A stretch of 64,000 nt of DNA from Peptoniphilus_A olsenii (GCF_040545475.1 NZ_JBEPMA010000001.1:268815-332814); one strand, 5' to 3'; shown: positions 35,795 through 45,124, numbered from the stretch's first letter. Made by a program: numbers and translations. Notes: generated from the sequence alone by a model not told the origin.

Positions 35795-36070
35795 TCAATC
35801 ACCATATTCAAGCTGATGTATCATACTTCTGACAATATAGTTCATTTCATGTTTTTGTCCTAACATATATCTTTCGTCATATAACGCTTGTATGATAGCC
35901 AGTTGTACCATTTCAGCTTTTTCTCTAAACTTTTTCTTTTTTGCTCTCTCTTTATAATTTGTGATACCATCTTCGAGATAGCCGTCAGCTATACCGATTA
36001 ATCTATCAATATAGCTGTCGTCATCATCATAAGTTACTCTAAGATAGCTTTTTACTTCTTCGAGGGTCAT
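35795..36070 (-). CDS. Head-tail connector protein (gp6-like)
   Basis: 91 residues, all helical, starting TLEEVKSYLRVTYDDDDSYIDRLI (residues 2-25), the standard gp6/gp15 connector opening. Forms the ring below the portal. Confidence 0.85.
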   Translation of the reverse strand: MTLEEVKSYLRVTYDDDDSYIDRLIGIADGYLEDGITNYKERAKKKKFREKAEMVQLAIIQALYDERYMLGQKHEMNYIVRSMIHQLEYGD

Positions 36071-36085
36071 TTTTTTACCCCCTTA

Positions 36086-37219
36086 TTAAGCCTCTGTCGC
36101 AGTAGCCTCTGATATAGTTACATAAGCCATAGCCTCAGTATCAACTGTTTTAGCATCAAATCTCTCAATCACTCTTAATAGTGTTGCGTTTTTAGTAAAA
36201 CCTGCCTCTGTTGAGCGTGCAATTTCAACGCCTTTTCTGTCATAAAAATTGACAAATTCTGCAATATCCCCAACATAAAACGGATATTTTTTAGCATCTA
36301 GTGGCAACATCTCGTCTGTTAAAACTAGCACTTTTTTACCTTTAAATAATTTTTTAGTAGTGTCAGTTAAATCTATAGTTAAAAGAGGTCTTTTATTTTC
36401 ATCTTCTAATTTATCGAGATAGTCAAAGCCTGATTGATTTGTGATTATAACTGCATTATTTGCAATCGCAGGGTCTAACTTAACATTTAAAGCAGTAATT
36501 ATATCTTTATAATCTTTCCCAGTCACTTTAATTTTTGCAGTTTTTAATAGTTTTAAGATTTCAGCATTTTCTGTATTTACCGCTTTTTGAGTAAAGTTAT
36601 TACCAATCACGCTTATAAGTGGTAAATTTGTATCCTCTAATAAAGTGTTTGATACTGGTATAATGTCCCCATAATCTTTTACTTCCCAATTTTGTTGAGC
36701 AAATGTAATTTCAGATTGCCCAATTTCTGTTAACTCCTCAAAATTAGTAAGAGTGCCTTTTTGGTCTTTTGCAACTGGGAATTTACCCGACAAAGTATTT
36801 ACTTCAACTATATTACAATAATCTTTAAGAGCGATTTTGTGTCGTCTAAACTCTTTGATTGTGTTTGCTTGTTCTTCAGGTACTAGATATCCACCCTTTT
36901 CGTCCGTATGTTCTACTTGACCTGGCGTTCCTACATTGTAAACCTCGTATTCTTTTTCGGTAACTGGTTTTCCCATTATAAGCTTATTAAATACTTTATT
37001 TACATCAATATCTTTTGCGTTGTCAATTTCTGTAGCATTTTCAACAATATTGCTAAATTCTTCTTTTTCTTCTTCCAGTGCTAAATCAAGTTCTTTTCTA
37101 GCTTGATTTAAAAGTTCGATTTTTTCGTGTGCTTCATCAATTTTTCCTTGTGCTTGCAGTTCTTTCATTTCATTTTTGATTTTTTCGATTTTGTTTTTAA
37201 TATTTACGCTTTTTAACAT
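36086..37219 (-). CDS. Major capsid protein, HK97 fold
   Basis: 377 residues. The first 100 form a charged coiled-coil scaffold domain (delta domain), then EKGGYLVPEEQANTIKEFRR starts the mature capsid protein (about residue 110). Later GFDYLDKLEDENKRPLL and ARSTEAGFTKN are typical. The ClpP-like protease upstream should remove the delta domain. Confidence 0.9.
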   Translation of the reverse strand: MLKSVNIKNKIEKIKNEMKELQAQGKIDEAHEKIELLNQARKELDLALEEEKEEFSNIVENATEIDNAKDIDVNKVFNKLIMGKPVTEKEYEVYNVGTPGQVEHTDEKGGYLVPEEQANTIKEFRRHKIALKDYCNIVEVNTLSGKFPVAKDQKGTLTNFEELTEIGQSEITFAQQNWEVKDYGDIIPVSNTLLEDTNLPLISVIGNNFTQKAVNTENAEILKLLKTAKIKVTGKDYKDIITALNVKLDPAIANNAVIITNQSGFDYLDKLEDENKRPLLTIDLTDTTKKLFKGKKVLVLTDEMLPLDAKKYPFYVGDIAEFVNFYDRKGVEIARSTEAGFTKNATLLRVIERFDAKTVDTEAMAYVTISEATATEA

Positions 37220-37231
37220 TTTCCCATCTCC

Positions 37232-37906
37232 TTATAAATTTAATGCTATTTCTAGTTCTTTTTGTTTTCTATCATTTTCTTTTTTGTAATCTTTTAAAAA
37301 TTGTTTTGGTGTATGTTGATAATTCATAACACATTTTCCAAAATCATTTTTAACTGTCGTTGCACCAGTAACTTTTACATCAAAAAACTCACTTGCCGAT
37401 TTGCCAGTGAGCCATGTTTCTTTGTTTATTAAGCTATTTATTTCATCTTCCGTCTTGCCCTCAACTGCTTTTGTCATGTAAGTTTCCACAAGACCTTTTT
37501 GCAACTCGTCGAGCGTATCTGCCCATTTTAATAGTTCGTCAGCATTTCCAAAAATACCCACGCTCGGTTTGTGTATCATAAGATAGGCATTAGAGGGTAT
37601 CTCTATTTCGTCACAACCAAATGCGATAATAGATGCGGCACTCGCCGCCAAGCCATCTATAATAGCTTTTGTATGTCCATCAAATCTTTGTAATAAATTA
37701 CAAATTGCGACACCTGCAAATAAATCACCGCCACCACTTGATATATAGACCTCAACGTTTTTGTTCGCATCTTTTAAAAGATTTCTGATATCTTCAGGAT
37801 ATGTTTCAACCGTATCTCCCCATGACCAACCTTTCCAACGGTCATCTACAATATCTCCAGTAACATATATTTGTGTTACATCACCTTTGTTTTTTACCTC
37901 TATCAA
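37232..37906 (-). CDS. ClpP-type prohead protease
   Basis: 224 residues of the ClpP/crotonase-fold head maturation protease family. SSGGGDLFAGVAI forms the oxyanion region, LAAS gives Ser89, and LMIHKPS gives His112. Processes the capsid protein. Overlaps the portal gene end by four bases. Confidence 0.9.
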   Translation of the reverse strand: MIEVKNKGDVTQIYVTGDIVDDRWKGWSWGDTVETYPEDIRNLLKDANKNVEVYISSGGGDLFAGVAICNLLQRFDGHTKAIIDGLAASAASIIAFGCDEIEIPSNAYLMIHKPSVGIFGNADELLKWADTLDELQKGLVETYMTKAVEGKTEDEINSLINKETWLTGKSASEFFDVKVTGATTVKNDFGKCVMNYQHTPKQFLKDYKKENDRKQKELEIALNL

Positions 37907-39117
37907 TCTTTCTCACCACCTTTCTCATAAGCTTTTCCGATGTCCTCGATTGGAACAAACGTTCCATTTACCATAAGGACATCACCACCATCAATAAATG
38001 GCATGCCCGAGTAGTTTCTTGCCTCGTTAGGTGTATATATACCGCCCGACACATATTTTTGTAAAGCCTCTGCTTGTGATTTTAAATCACCTCGCAGTAT
38101 TGTTGCCACATTAAACTCAGTATGCACTCCGCTTTTTAACTCGGCATCAAATAACAACTTATAATCAAATTCTTCTTCGTATTTTTTCAAAATTACTAAA
38201 AGTGTATCAATCAAAAAAGTTAAGTTTTGCATTTCTGAATTATTATAACTAGATTTATCATAGTTATTTAGATGATTAGGTTTGATACCAAAAGCAGCTG
38301 CGATTTGTAATGATGTAAATTTTTTTAAATCAAAAAATTGTGCATCTGTAAGTTTTATGTCAAGAGGTGTTAACTTCATGCCGAGTGGTATCGGCACAAT
38401 ATTTCCATTATCTTTATCTCTCACAAAATCTGTAATAGTCCTCACAAGTTCTGTCTTTTTAGCCTTATTTAACTCGCCCGTGTACTCCAGTATCGCATTT
38501 GCAGTAAGTCCTCTCGCATACAAATCATTTAGATATTTTTGAGACTCTTTAGCACCTTTTATAGTGCTTGCAAGTTCTTCCGCAATACTTTTTCCCACGA
38601 TTCCATCTCTAGATAAACCGCCTTTTAAATGTATTATTTCTTTGTCTTTAAAATAATAAGTTTTGTTTTTAGCTTTGTACTTGTATATATAAGTTGCATC
38701 TGATTTTAATATTTTTGCATCATCAATTAAAATCTTAACTTTACTTGGGTCAAGTGGGTGTAAAGCAACTCTTTTACCACCTTTTGTTTCTATCAATGCA
38801 TAAGCATTTCCGTAATGATTTCTGTTTAACTCCATCAAAATTTTAAAATCTGATGGACTCATATATGGATTGGGTCTCACTTTTAAAAGATAGTTGATAT
38901 CACTATCAGTGATTTTAACCCCATGTCCGTCTTTTAAATGTATTGATAGTTTTCCGAGCGACTCACTCAAAACTTTTAAGCAAATAAAATATGTTATCTC
39001 AGTATCAGCGACAATATTATTTTTATAACCACCACCATTTGATACATTTATAAACTCCCAGTCCTCGTTAGGTGTCCCCCACTCAAAATAGTTTTTTATA
39101 CTCTTAATTATTCCCAT
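37903..39117 (-). CDS. Portal protein, HK97 family
   Basis: 404 residues. Portal motifs: TYFICLKVLSESLGKLSIHL, LLKVRPNPYMSPSDF, YGNAYALIE. Dodecameric DNA gate at one capsid vertex. ATG 39117 shares bases with the terminase stop (TGATG) and follows GGGGGTG. Confidence 0.92.
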   Translation of the reverse strand: MGIIKSIKNYFEWGTPNEDWEFINVSNGGGYKNNIVADTEITYFICLKVLSESLGKLSIHLKDGHGVKITDSDINYLLKVRPNPYMSPSDFKILMELNRNHYGNAYALIETKGGKRVALHPLDPSKVKILIDDAKILKSDATYIYKYKAKNKTYYFKDKEIIHLKGGLSRDGIVGKSIAEELASTIKGAKESQKYLNDLYARGLTANAILEYTGELNKAKKTELVRTITDFVRDKDNGNIVPIPLGMKLTPLDIKLTDAQFFDLKKFTSLQIAAAFGIKPNHLNNYDKSSYNNSEMQNLTFLIDTLLVILKKYEEEFDYKLLFDAELKSGVHTEFNVATILRGDLKSQAEALQKYVSGGIYTPNEARNYSGMPFIDGGDVLMVNGTFVPIEDIGKAYEKGGEKD

Positions 39118-40838
39118 CACGCACCCCCTTTCATAATGTCTAACCACTCTGACACATCTTGTTCTGCATCATATGACATTGTACTTTCTGTAGCCATTGC
39201 AAGTTTCCAAGCATTTATAACCGAATCCACAACGTCTATTCTATCTGTTTGTGTTTCTTTCATAATTTTTATTTCCCCAAAACTGTTTTGAGTAGTTTTA
39301 GCATTTATAAATGACCAAATCATTAATGCGTTGTTTTTGTCATACTGCACTTGTTTTGCTTGTACTGATAGTTGCAAATCTACTGTCGCATCATTTAAAG
39401 ATTTTGCACTTTGCACTATCTCAACTAAATCACAATTTAAAAATTCTAAATCTGCTAAAAATGCACTTGCGTTGTGTCCGTCATATCCGCATGATATTAT
39501 TTTCAAATCGTACTTTTCAATCAAACTTTTTAAGTGAGCAATTATAAACTTATAGTCTGTTTTTAGTCCAAAAACACCCTCTGTCAAAGTTAAAAGTCCT
39601 TGTTTTGCCCAAAGCCTATAAGGCACATCATCTGTCTTTTCGTGTTCCTCAAGCCTTAAAAGTGGCATAAAACTATGTGAGTAAATATAGTATTGTTCCC
39701 CGTATTTAAAAACTAGAGCAATACTCGTTAAGTCGCCACCGCTTGATAAGTCTATACCAAGCACGCACTCTTGACCTTTAAAGTCATCAAGAGTTAAATC
39801 ACTTTCGCATTCCTTAAATTTATCTAAATCAACAAAGCCTGCCCCCGAGTATTTAACCCATTTATTTAACGATTTAGTCAAAAAGTTAATAAGTTCTTGA
39901 CCTTGTTTTTCTTTTGCATCTATCGCTTTTTCTGACAAGTCTTTGATTTTTTCTTTGCTATAAGTGTTGTCATCATTCCACAATAAAAGCGGATTAGCTT
40001 TTGCCCAGTTTTTATAATCCCAAATATCGTCGCCCTCGTCCATTTCTGCAATGTAGACAAAAAGCGACTCTTTTTCTACAAGTCCAGTTACAACCTTTTT
40101 TGCCAACTCGTATTGCTCATAACAAGGACTGTTGATGTTAAAGCCTGCGGTTGTTATCGCAAGAGTTAAAGCATTACCAACACTTATTTGTCCATCAAGC
40201 AATAATTTATACATTTGATTAGTCGGGTGAGCGTGGTACTCATCAATAACGGATAGTATCGAACGGAAGCCATCAGCCGACTTTGTATCTCTACCGACTG
40301 ATTTAATTTCCGTACCCGTTACCTTTGATATTATATTTCTCTCATGCTTTTTAATTTTATAAAGTTCAGCCAGTTCTTTGTCAGCGAGTATAAATTTCTC
40401 CACCTCGTCCCAAACAATATTGGCTTGCTCCTGTTTAGTCGCCGCACAATAGATTTTACCTTTATTGTAGCCACTAAAGGTTGCACGAGTATTTATTTCA
40501 GTACCCGACAAAAAACTCTTCCCGTTTTGCCTAGCCATTTGTATATAAGCTTCTCTAAACCTTAATTTTTTACTGCGTTTTTTCCGCCACCCGTGCAGTG
40601 AGCCTATTATAAAATCTTGGAAACCTCTCGTCTTTAATTTTTGAGGTTTCTCTCCTTCCAAAATTGTCAGTTCATTTGCTATATCTATTGCTTTTTCTGC
40701 AAGTTCAGCGTCCCAAATATATTCAAAGTCTTTTCTTTTTAAGTCGTCTAAATGTCTTTTACAACACTTTATTTCAGTTTCGCCTTTTAATACTTTTTTG
40801 CTAACAACAAGTTTAGCGTACTCAGTTGTCCTATCCAT
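39117..40838 (-). CDS. Terminase large subunit
   Basis: 573 residues. ATPase with the Walker A region AYIQMARQNGKSFLSG (residues about 109-124) and Walker B VIDEYHAH. The C-terminal nuclease has GIDLSSGGDLTS. Pumps DNA into the capsid. Follows the P27-type small subunit with an eight-base overlap. Confidence 0.93.
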   Translation of the reverse strand: MDRTTEYAKLVVSKKVLKGETEIKCCKRHLDDLKRKDFEYIWDAELAEKAIDIANELTILEGEKPQKLKTRGFQDFIIGSLHGWRKKRSKKLRFREAYIQMARQNGKSFLSGTEINTRATFSGYNKGKIYCAATKQEQANIVWDEVEKFILADKELAELYKIKKHERNIISKVTGTEIKSVGRDTKSADGFRSILSVIDEYHAHPTNQMYKLLLDGQISVGNALTLAITTAGFNINSPCYEQYELAKKVVTGLVEKESLFVYIAEMDEGDDIWDYKNWAKANPLLLWNDDNTYSKEKIKDLSEKAIDAKEKQGQELINFLTKSLNKWVKYSGAGFVDLDKFKECESDLTLDDFKGQECVLGIDLSSGGDLTSIALVFKYGEQYYIYSHSFMPLLRLEEHEKTDDVPYRLWAKQGLLTLTEGVFGLKTDYKFIIAHLKSLIEKYDLKIISCGYDGHNASAFLADLEFLNCDLVEIVQSAKSLNDATVDLQLSVQAKQVQYDKNNALMIWSFINAKTTQNSFGEIKIMKETQTDRIDVVDSVINAWKLAMATESTMSYDAEQDVSEWLDIMKGGA

Positions 40839-41298
40839 TTAAATACTTTAGATATTTATTTGTCGTACTTTCTTCTTTTGTAGGCACTATCAGCTTTAAT
40901 CTGTCAGTTGTTGCCAGTCCAAGTTTTGTTGAGCACGACATAATTTGTTTGACAATTTTATCTTGTGCATTTATCAAAGGCGATACTTTCCCGTTATCTG
41001 TCATATATCTGTATTCAAATTCCGACTCCTGCAATTGTTTTGTAATTTCTGTATATTGAGAGTAAGCATTACAGTAAATTGCCAACACTGATAAGTCCAA
41101 GTTATCTAGTAAATCAACTTTGCCTGCCTCGTCCACTACTCTTATAAATTCAGCACTACCGACCAAATTTAAAAAAGGTGGTGGAGTTAGTCCGTCCCTA
41201 TCAAGTTTTAACTGTTGCTCTTGTTTTCGTCTTTGTTCAATTTTATCTTTGCCAATCTTGCCAGTCGCAACCGCCATAGTTTTTCTTGGTCTTGCCAT
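40831..41298 (-). CDS. Terminase small subunit, P27 family
   Basis: 155 residues. FLNLVGSAEFIRVVDEAGK and LAIYCNAYSQYTE mark the P27 family. Recognises the packaging site. Paired with the large subunit. Confidence 0.85.
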   Translation of the reverse strand: MARPRKTMAVATGKIGKDKIEQRRKQEQQLKLDRDGLTPPPFLNLVGSAEFIRVVDEAGKVDLLDNLDLSVLAIYCNAYSQYTEITKQLQESEFEYRYMTDNGKVSPLINAQDKIVKQIMSCSTKLGLATTDRLKLIVPTKEESTTNKYLKYLNG

Positions 41299-41317
41299 AC
41301 TACCACCACCTTTCTTT

Positions 41318-42218
41318 TCATTTCACCATAAATAACTTTTCGTATTTTGTTTTGTGTTGTCCACCTTGCAATGATGATTTTGCTTTTTTAAATTCATATA
41401 CACGCTCAAATTTATTTGTCATATCGTATTCGCTGATTAAAACAATGTTGTTTTTACTCATATAAATACACCAATTATAAAATTCATCATAATCAAGTTG
41501 TTCTTTTTTATAAAGTCCTTTTGTTGTATTTTTGTAAGGCGGATCAAGATAAATAATTGAGTGTTTAACGTCAGTAAAATATTTATAATCTTTATTAAAA
41601 ACTTTTAATTTATTTGTTTTTGTAAATGCCTTTAAATCTTGCAACCTCTCTAACTGTTGTAATTGTTGTAATTGTTGTAATCTTTGTAATTGTTTTGTGT
41701 TTCTCATTTTTTGCATAGCATCTTTATAAGTTTCTGTTTGTTTATATCCGCTAAACACGTCATGATTTTTAATAATCGCTTTAGCTAATTTATACTTTAT
41801 ATCCGAGTATTTTTTACTATACAGATAACTATTTTTTTTTATAACCAAAAGAGTTGACCAAAAGTTTTAAGTTGTCCGTTTCAGTTTTATTCATCTTTTC
41901 TTTGATTTTAAAAAACTCATCACGACTCACTATAAGTGTTTTTAGATATTCTCTATCCTCTTTTAAAATTTTATTTATAATTTGAGCAGGCGTAGAGTCC
42001 AAATCATTATAAACAACCGATAACCCATTTATTAAACATTCCATGGTGACCGCACCGCCACCACCAAATAAATCGTATATAGTTTTATCAGTACCAAAAT
42101 TTTGGATTATAATTTGTATCAACTTTTTAGATATCTTCTTTTTGTTCCCGATATAAGGTAGACCTACCGCCCTGCCTTTTCTGATTTTATTTTCATCGAG
42201 TTTTAAAATCTCTCTCAC
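41318..42218 (-). pseudogene. DNA adenine methylase (Dam type) split at an A9 tract
   Basis: The 5' part (42218 to a TAG at 41829) carries motif X (GLPYIGNKKK) and the SAM motif DLFGGGGAV. The 3' part (ending 41318) carries the catalytic DPPY (YLDPPYKNT). The junction is NSFGY then a run of nine As (41832-41840) that puts TAG in frame; eight As would give an uninterrupted protein of about 300 residues (GYKKNSYLYSKK). So the gene is off as written. Phase variation, transcriptional slippage or a sequencing error are all possible. The 3' part also contains a 9-bp tandem repeat (41655-41690). Confidence 0.75.
41655..41690. repeat. 9-bp tandem repeat inside the Dam gene
   Basis: TGTTGTAAT three times (41655-41681) plus one variant (41682-41690), encoding QLQ-type repeats. 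It sits between the SAM and DPPY halves; length changes would stay in frame. Confidence 0.85.
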
Positions 42219-42227
42219 CTACACAAT

Positions 42228-42256
42228 AAAAAAGCACCGCAACAATATGCGGTGTC
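42228..42256 (-). terminator. Terminator just upstream of the Dam gene
   Basis: On the minus strand ACCGCA..TGCGGT stem with a six-base loop followed by GCTTTTTT. It would stop transcripts arriving from the repeat block, unless anti-termination operates. Confidence 0.75.
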
Positions 42257-42260
42257 TTTG

Positions 42261-42630
42261 CACTTATAATATTAATATTCCATTTTTAACATTTGCACTT
42301 ATAATATCAATATTTTATTTTTATATTTCTTGTCTTGTGTTTATAATATTAATATTTTATCTTTAACATTTGCACTTATAATATCAATATTTTATTTTAA
42401 CTCTTATATTTCGTTCGTACATTTTTACACTTACTTTTTGTATTTTTGTGTTTATAACATTAATACTTTATTTTTAACCTACACTTATAATTTTTACTTT
42501 ATTTTTTATCTTACAGTTATAATATAAATATTTTATTGTTAACCTACACTTATAACTCGTGATTAATTTTTTACACTTATAACTAGTTATTATTTTTTGC
42601 ATCTATAAACTATCTTTATTTTTAACCAGT
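42261..42630. repeat. AT-rich degenerate tandem repeats, about 33-bp period
   Basis: The stretch 42219-42691 has no gene. About ten imperfect units begin with CACTTATAAT or TTATAATAT (near 42261, 42296, 42339, 42373, 42450, 42483, 42516, 42548, 42574, 42603), most about 33 bp apart and ending in ATTTTTAAC. Units hold TATAAT-like cores. Function unknown: a regulator or replication/packaging site is possible. Confidence 0.75.
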
Positions 42631-42691
42631 TTAGAAATTTTTGTTTTTGGCATTTTCTCGCACCAATTGTCCCGCGCTGGTCCCTATATCA

Positions 42692-43147
42692 TCACCTAAA
42701 ACATTTTAACCCACCCCCACATACTTTTTTATTTAAATCTAATAGCAATGCTTGGGTAGATATCTTTGTGTCGGTATCTCGGCTATATAAAGCGTGTATA
42801 GCCTTATGGCTTTTATCTGATAACCAAAATAGATTGTCGATATCATACGCCTTACTTATATCCTCGCTCACCTCTACTATATGATGAGCAAGAGTACCTG
42901 CTACTATCTTACCAGTTTTGTGGTAGTGGTATAAGTCAACTCCATGTACTCTGCTTTTACATTGCGTCCTTATAGATGACCATGCTTTGCTTGTATATAT
43001 ATCGTGATTAGTCCTCTTGTATTTATCATAGTTTTTTTGATATTTATTTTTGCAATCATCACATTGTTTTTGTGTAATGGGTATGACCTTACCACATTTA
43101 CATAACTTTTTTAGAATATTATCAACGCCTTATACCTTTGTTAACAT
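42692..43147 (-). pseudogene. HNH endonuclease without usable start
   Basis: Continuous frame 43129-42692, about 145 codons. It has a zinc-ribbon-like CKCGK..QCDDCK, then HNH motif AHHIVEV with NLFWLSDKSHKAIH. It has no ATG, GTG or TTG in its first 95 codons. An in-frame ATG at 43147 is followed after five codons by TAA (43130-43132). Either a nonsense mutation or an unusual start (for example ATT 43117 after AAGG). HNH proteins next to terminase genes often assist packaging cleavage. Confidence 0.65.
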
Positions 43148-43172
43148 TAAAGTATCTTTGCTTTTTATCTAG

Positions 43173-43379
43173 TCATTTAAATTCCTCCTCAGTCAATAGT
43201 CTTTGCATAGCTATTTTATAATCACGACACAATGGATACTTGTTTAAGTCTATTAGTTGTCTTACTTTAATAGCATCTTTTTTGGTCCTCATATGTGCGT
43301 GTTGTCTATACTTGCCATGCTCTCTTTTTAATAACCAGGGTCTATCTAGATTATGCAAATACTTTATTGTTAGTTTCAA
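43173..43379 (-). CDS. Small phage protein, 68 residues
   Basis: TTG start 43379 is set by AGGAGG at 43385-43390. A longer frame exists but runs through the tRNA-Ser gene and is not credible. The product is basic, with KYRQHAHMRTKKDAIKVRQLID and CRDYKIAMQRLL. Not recognised. Lies between the tRNA and the HNH gene. Confidence 0.6.
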   Translation of the reverse strand: MKLTIKYLHNLDRPWLLKREHGKYRQHAHMRTKKDAIKVRQLIDLNKYPLCRDYKIAMQRLLTEEEFK

Positions 43380-43396
43380 TTTGTCCTCCTGTTTTT

Positions 43397-43487
43397 TGGT
43401 GGAGGCAAGAGGATTTGAACCTCTGACACCTTTTAAGTGTGACGGATTAGCAATCCGTTGCATTAAACCATACTCTGCCATACCTCC
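43397..43487 (-). tRNA. Phage-encoded tRNA-Ser (GCU), CCA included
   Basis: 91 nt with seven-base acceptor stem GGAGGTA/TGCCTCC-type pairing, anticodon arm ACGGA-TTGCTAA-TCCGT giving anticodon GCT (43449-43451), a long variable arm as in class II tRNAs, T-arm with GGTTCAAATCC, and encoded CCA. Reads AGC/AGU codons. Confidence 0.93.
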
Positions 43488-43573
43488 AGTACAAGCTTTA
43501 TGTCCCACCCCTGCGTGCCTTATATGTCAGCTTGTAGCACTCCCCACCTTTTTTAAAAGGCTACCATTTTTTA

Positions 43574-43612
43574 ATATAAAAAGAGTACCTAAACACTTTG
43601 CCTAGATACTCC
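43574..43612 (-). terminator. Terminator before the phage tRNA and late genes
   Basis: Minus-strand stem GAGTATCTA/TAGGTACTC with an 11-base loop and TTTTTATA. It separates early genes from the tRNA and late operon. A TATAAT lies just upstream on the same strand in the 43613-43710 gap, with no convincing -35. Confidence 0.7.
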
Positions 43613-43709
43613 TTTTAATAGTGTGATTATATTTAAAATATATTATAAATTAGGATATACTCCTACACTATTATTATACCACGGGTCTAACGCCCCCAAC
43701 GCCCAATTT

Positions 43710-44123
43710 TTATATATCCGCTTTAGTATCTTTTAAGTATCTGTCGTGTACTTTGCGTGCATAGCTCTCATGCTTACTGCCACACTCTTTACTTATGCGT
43801 TTCCAGTCCCAACCATCTACATATCTTTTTTCAAAAATGTATCTAGTTAAACTGTCATCTATACCGCTTATAAAGTCCTCTATCTCTAGTCTTATATCTC
43901 TAGCTTTTTGTAGTCTCTTATTTAAGATCTTATAAAGTTTCCTTTTTTGTTTGTTTTCTACAACGCCTGTAATCGGAATGTGTATCTCTTGATAAGGGAA
44001 CTCTGTATTTGAGCCTTTTGTTATATCAGTAACAACTATATCTTGACATTTCGCAATCTGAAAGTTTAAATCGTCAATCTCTTTTTTTAAAAATAAATAC
44101 TGTGATAGAGTCTCTTTTGTCAT
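43710..44123 (-). CDS. RinA/ArpU-like late transcription regulator
   Basis: 137 residues: helical N-terminus, then a sigma-4-like helix-turn-helix near the end (RYVDGWDWKRISKECG, then SYARKVHDRYL). Such proteins switch on late genes in Firmicute phages and stand, as here, at the end of the early region. ATG 44123 follows GGAGGGG. Confidence 0.75.
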   Translation of the reverse strand: MTKETLSQYLFLKKEIDDLNFQIAKCQDIVVTDITKGSNTEFPYQEIHIPITGVVENKQKRKLYKILNKRLQKARDIRLEIEDFISGIDDSLTRYIFEKRYVDGWDWKRISKECGSKHESYARKVHDRYLKDTKADI

Positions 44124-44229
44124 TTGCCCCTCCAACAATATATCCAACCTTCCCACACCTCTACATGATATCCTTTTTTTGTATAATACTTTACTATTTT
44201 GATTTTTTGTTTAAAGTTTTTATAGGGTA

Positions 44230-44892
44230 TTAATAAACATTTTTGTAACCCCAATTTTTATCCTCCAGTCTTTTTTTAAGGATATCTATTGTGGGTATAC
44301 TGCGTATTATATAAGCATCTGTGGTGCTATCTACATCATTTGATAAATCAATTATTAATCTTACATTTTTAGCTACTGATTTACATATTTTAAAATCTTT
44401 ATTTCCGCTCGCAGTTACAATCGCATCTACTTTACCACCATTTACAACTTTAGATAAATCCGTTTTTGTTACACTGCTGTTAAAGCTAATTACATTTGAG
44501 TGTTTACGCATTAATTCTAGCACGAGCGATTGACCAACTGTTTTTGATTGATTGATAACCATTATTATCTTTTTATCTAAGTTAAATAGCTCATACTCTA
44601 GTGTTTTTATTATTGCCTCTGCGGTTATTGATAGTTGATTACTATATGCACCCTCTATGTCCACTTGTTTATTGTCAGCTAATAAATCATAATTAAATCG
44701 TCTTGCGTGCTTGTACCCTAGAGGTTTTAATAACAAGATTTTATCTTTTGTTTTATTAAATTGAGGTATTTCCCTCTTTTGTCTTAAATCTATAATCTTT
44801 AAATTTGTTATTTCTTTTTTTATTTTATTTAAATATATATCTCTTTGTTTGTCTTTTATTAAACTATCATACACTACTACTAATCTACTCAT
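44230..44892 (-). CDS. FolD-like Rossmann-fold protein
   Basis: 220 residues resembling methylenetetrahydrofolate dehydrogenase/cyclohydrolase: LLKPLGYKHARRFN like the FolD Q-L-P-L-P-x-H region, then KIIMVINQSKTVGQSLVLEL (FolD V-I-G-R-S-x-x-V-G-x-P), and GGKVDAIVTASG. The N-terminal catalytic domain looks shortened, so activity is uncertain. May alter folate or one-carbon supply for phage DNA synthesis. Confidence 0.65.
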   Translation of the reverse strand: MSRLVVVYDSLIKDKQRDIYLNKIKKEITNLKIIDLRQKREIPQFNKTKDKILLLKPLGYKHARRFNYDLLADNKQVDIEGAYSNQLSITAEAIIKTLEYELFNLDKKIIMVINQSKTVGQSLVLELMRKHSNVISFNSSVTKTDLSKVVNGGKVDAIVTASGNKDFKICKSVAKNVRLIIDLSNDVDSTTDAYIIRSIPTIDILKKRLEDKNWGYKNVY

Positions 44893-45091
44893 CTGTTACC
44901 TCATCTACTTTAATTTCAATTCTAATAAATTTAACACCCTTTCTATTTCCACTTTTATTTTTGCTGATACTTGTCGATACACTACTTACTGTTGTGTTAA
45001 ATCTTTCTGCCATCTCGCCAACACTGTCAGCAACATAAAGGGGCAATTGGTATTTGTCGGGTGTTACTGCTAAATAAACTGTCTTTTTCAT
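44885..45091 (-). CDS. Small conserved phage protein
   Basis: 68 residues. The pattern KTVYLAVTPDKYQLPLYVADS, then an HTH-like MAERFNTTVSSVSTSISKN and KGVKFIRIEI, recurs in many Firmicute phages without assigned function. Overlaps the FolD-like gene by eight bases. Confidence 0.65.
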   Translation of the reverse strand: MKKTVYLAVTPDKYQLPLYVADSVGEMAERFNTTVSSVSTSISKNKSGNRKGVKFIRIEIKVDEVTDE

Positions 45092-45124
45092 TTTTCCTCC
45101 AAATGAGGAGCCTGCTTGTGCAGC

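Noticed and set aside
41829..42218. The 5' Dam fragment as a separate complete gene
   Set aside because: It ends before the catalytic DPPY motif, which follows at once in the next frame; one broken gene explains both.
42261..42630. CRISPR array
   Set aside because: Units are degenerate and continuous, with no constant repeat plus unique spacers, and no cas genes occur in the window.
43380..43508. N-terminal extension of the 68-residue protein
   Set aside because: The extra codons are the tRNA-Ser gene read as protein; AGGAGG and TTG 43379 mark the real start.
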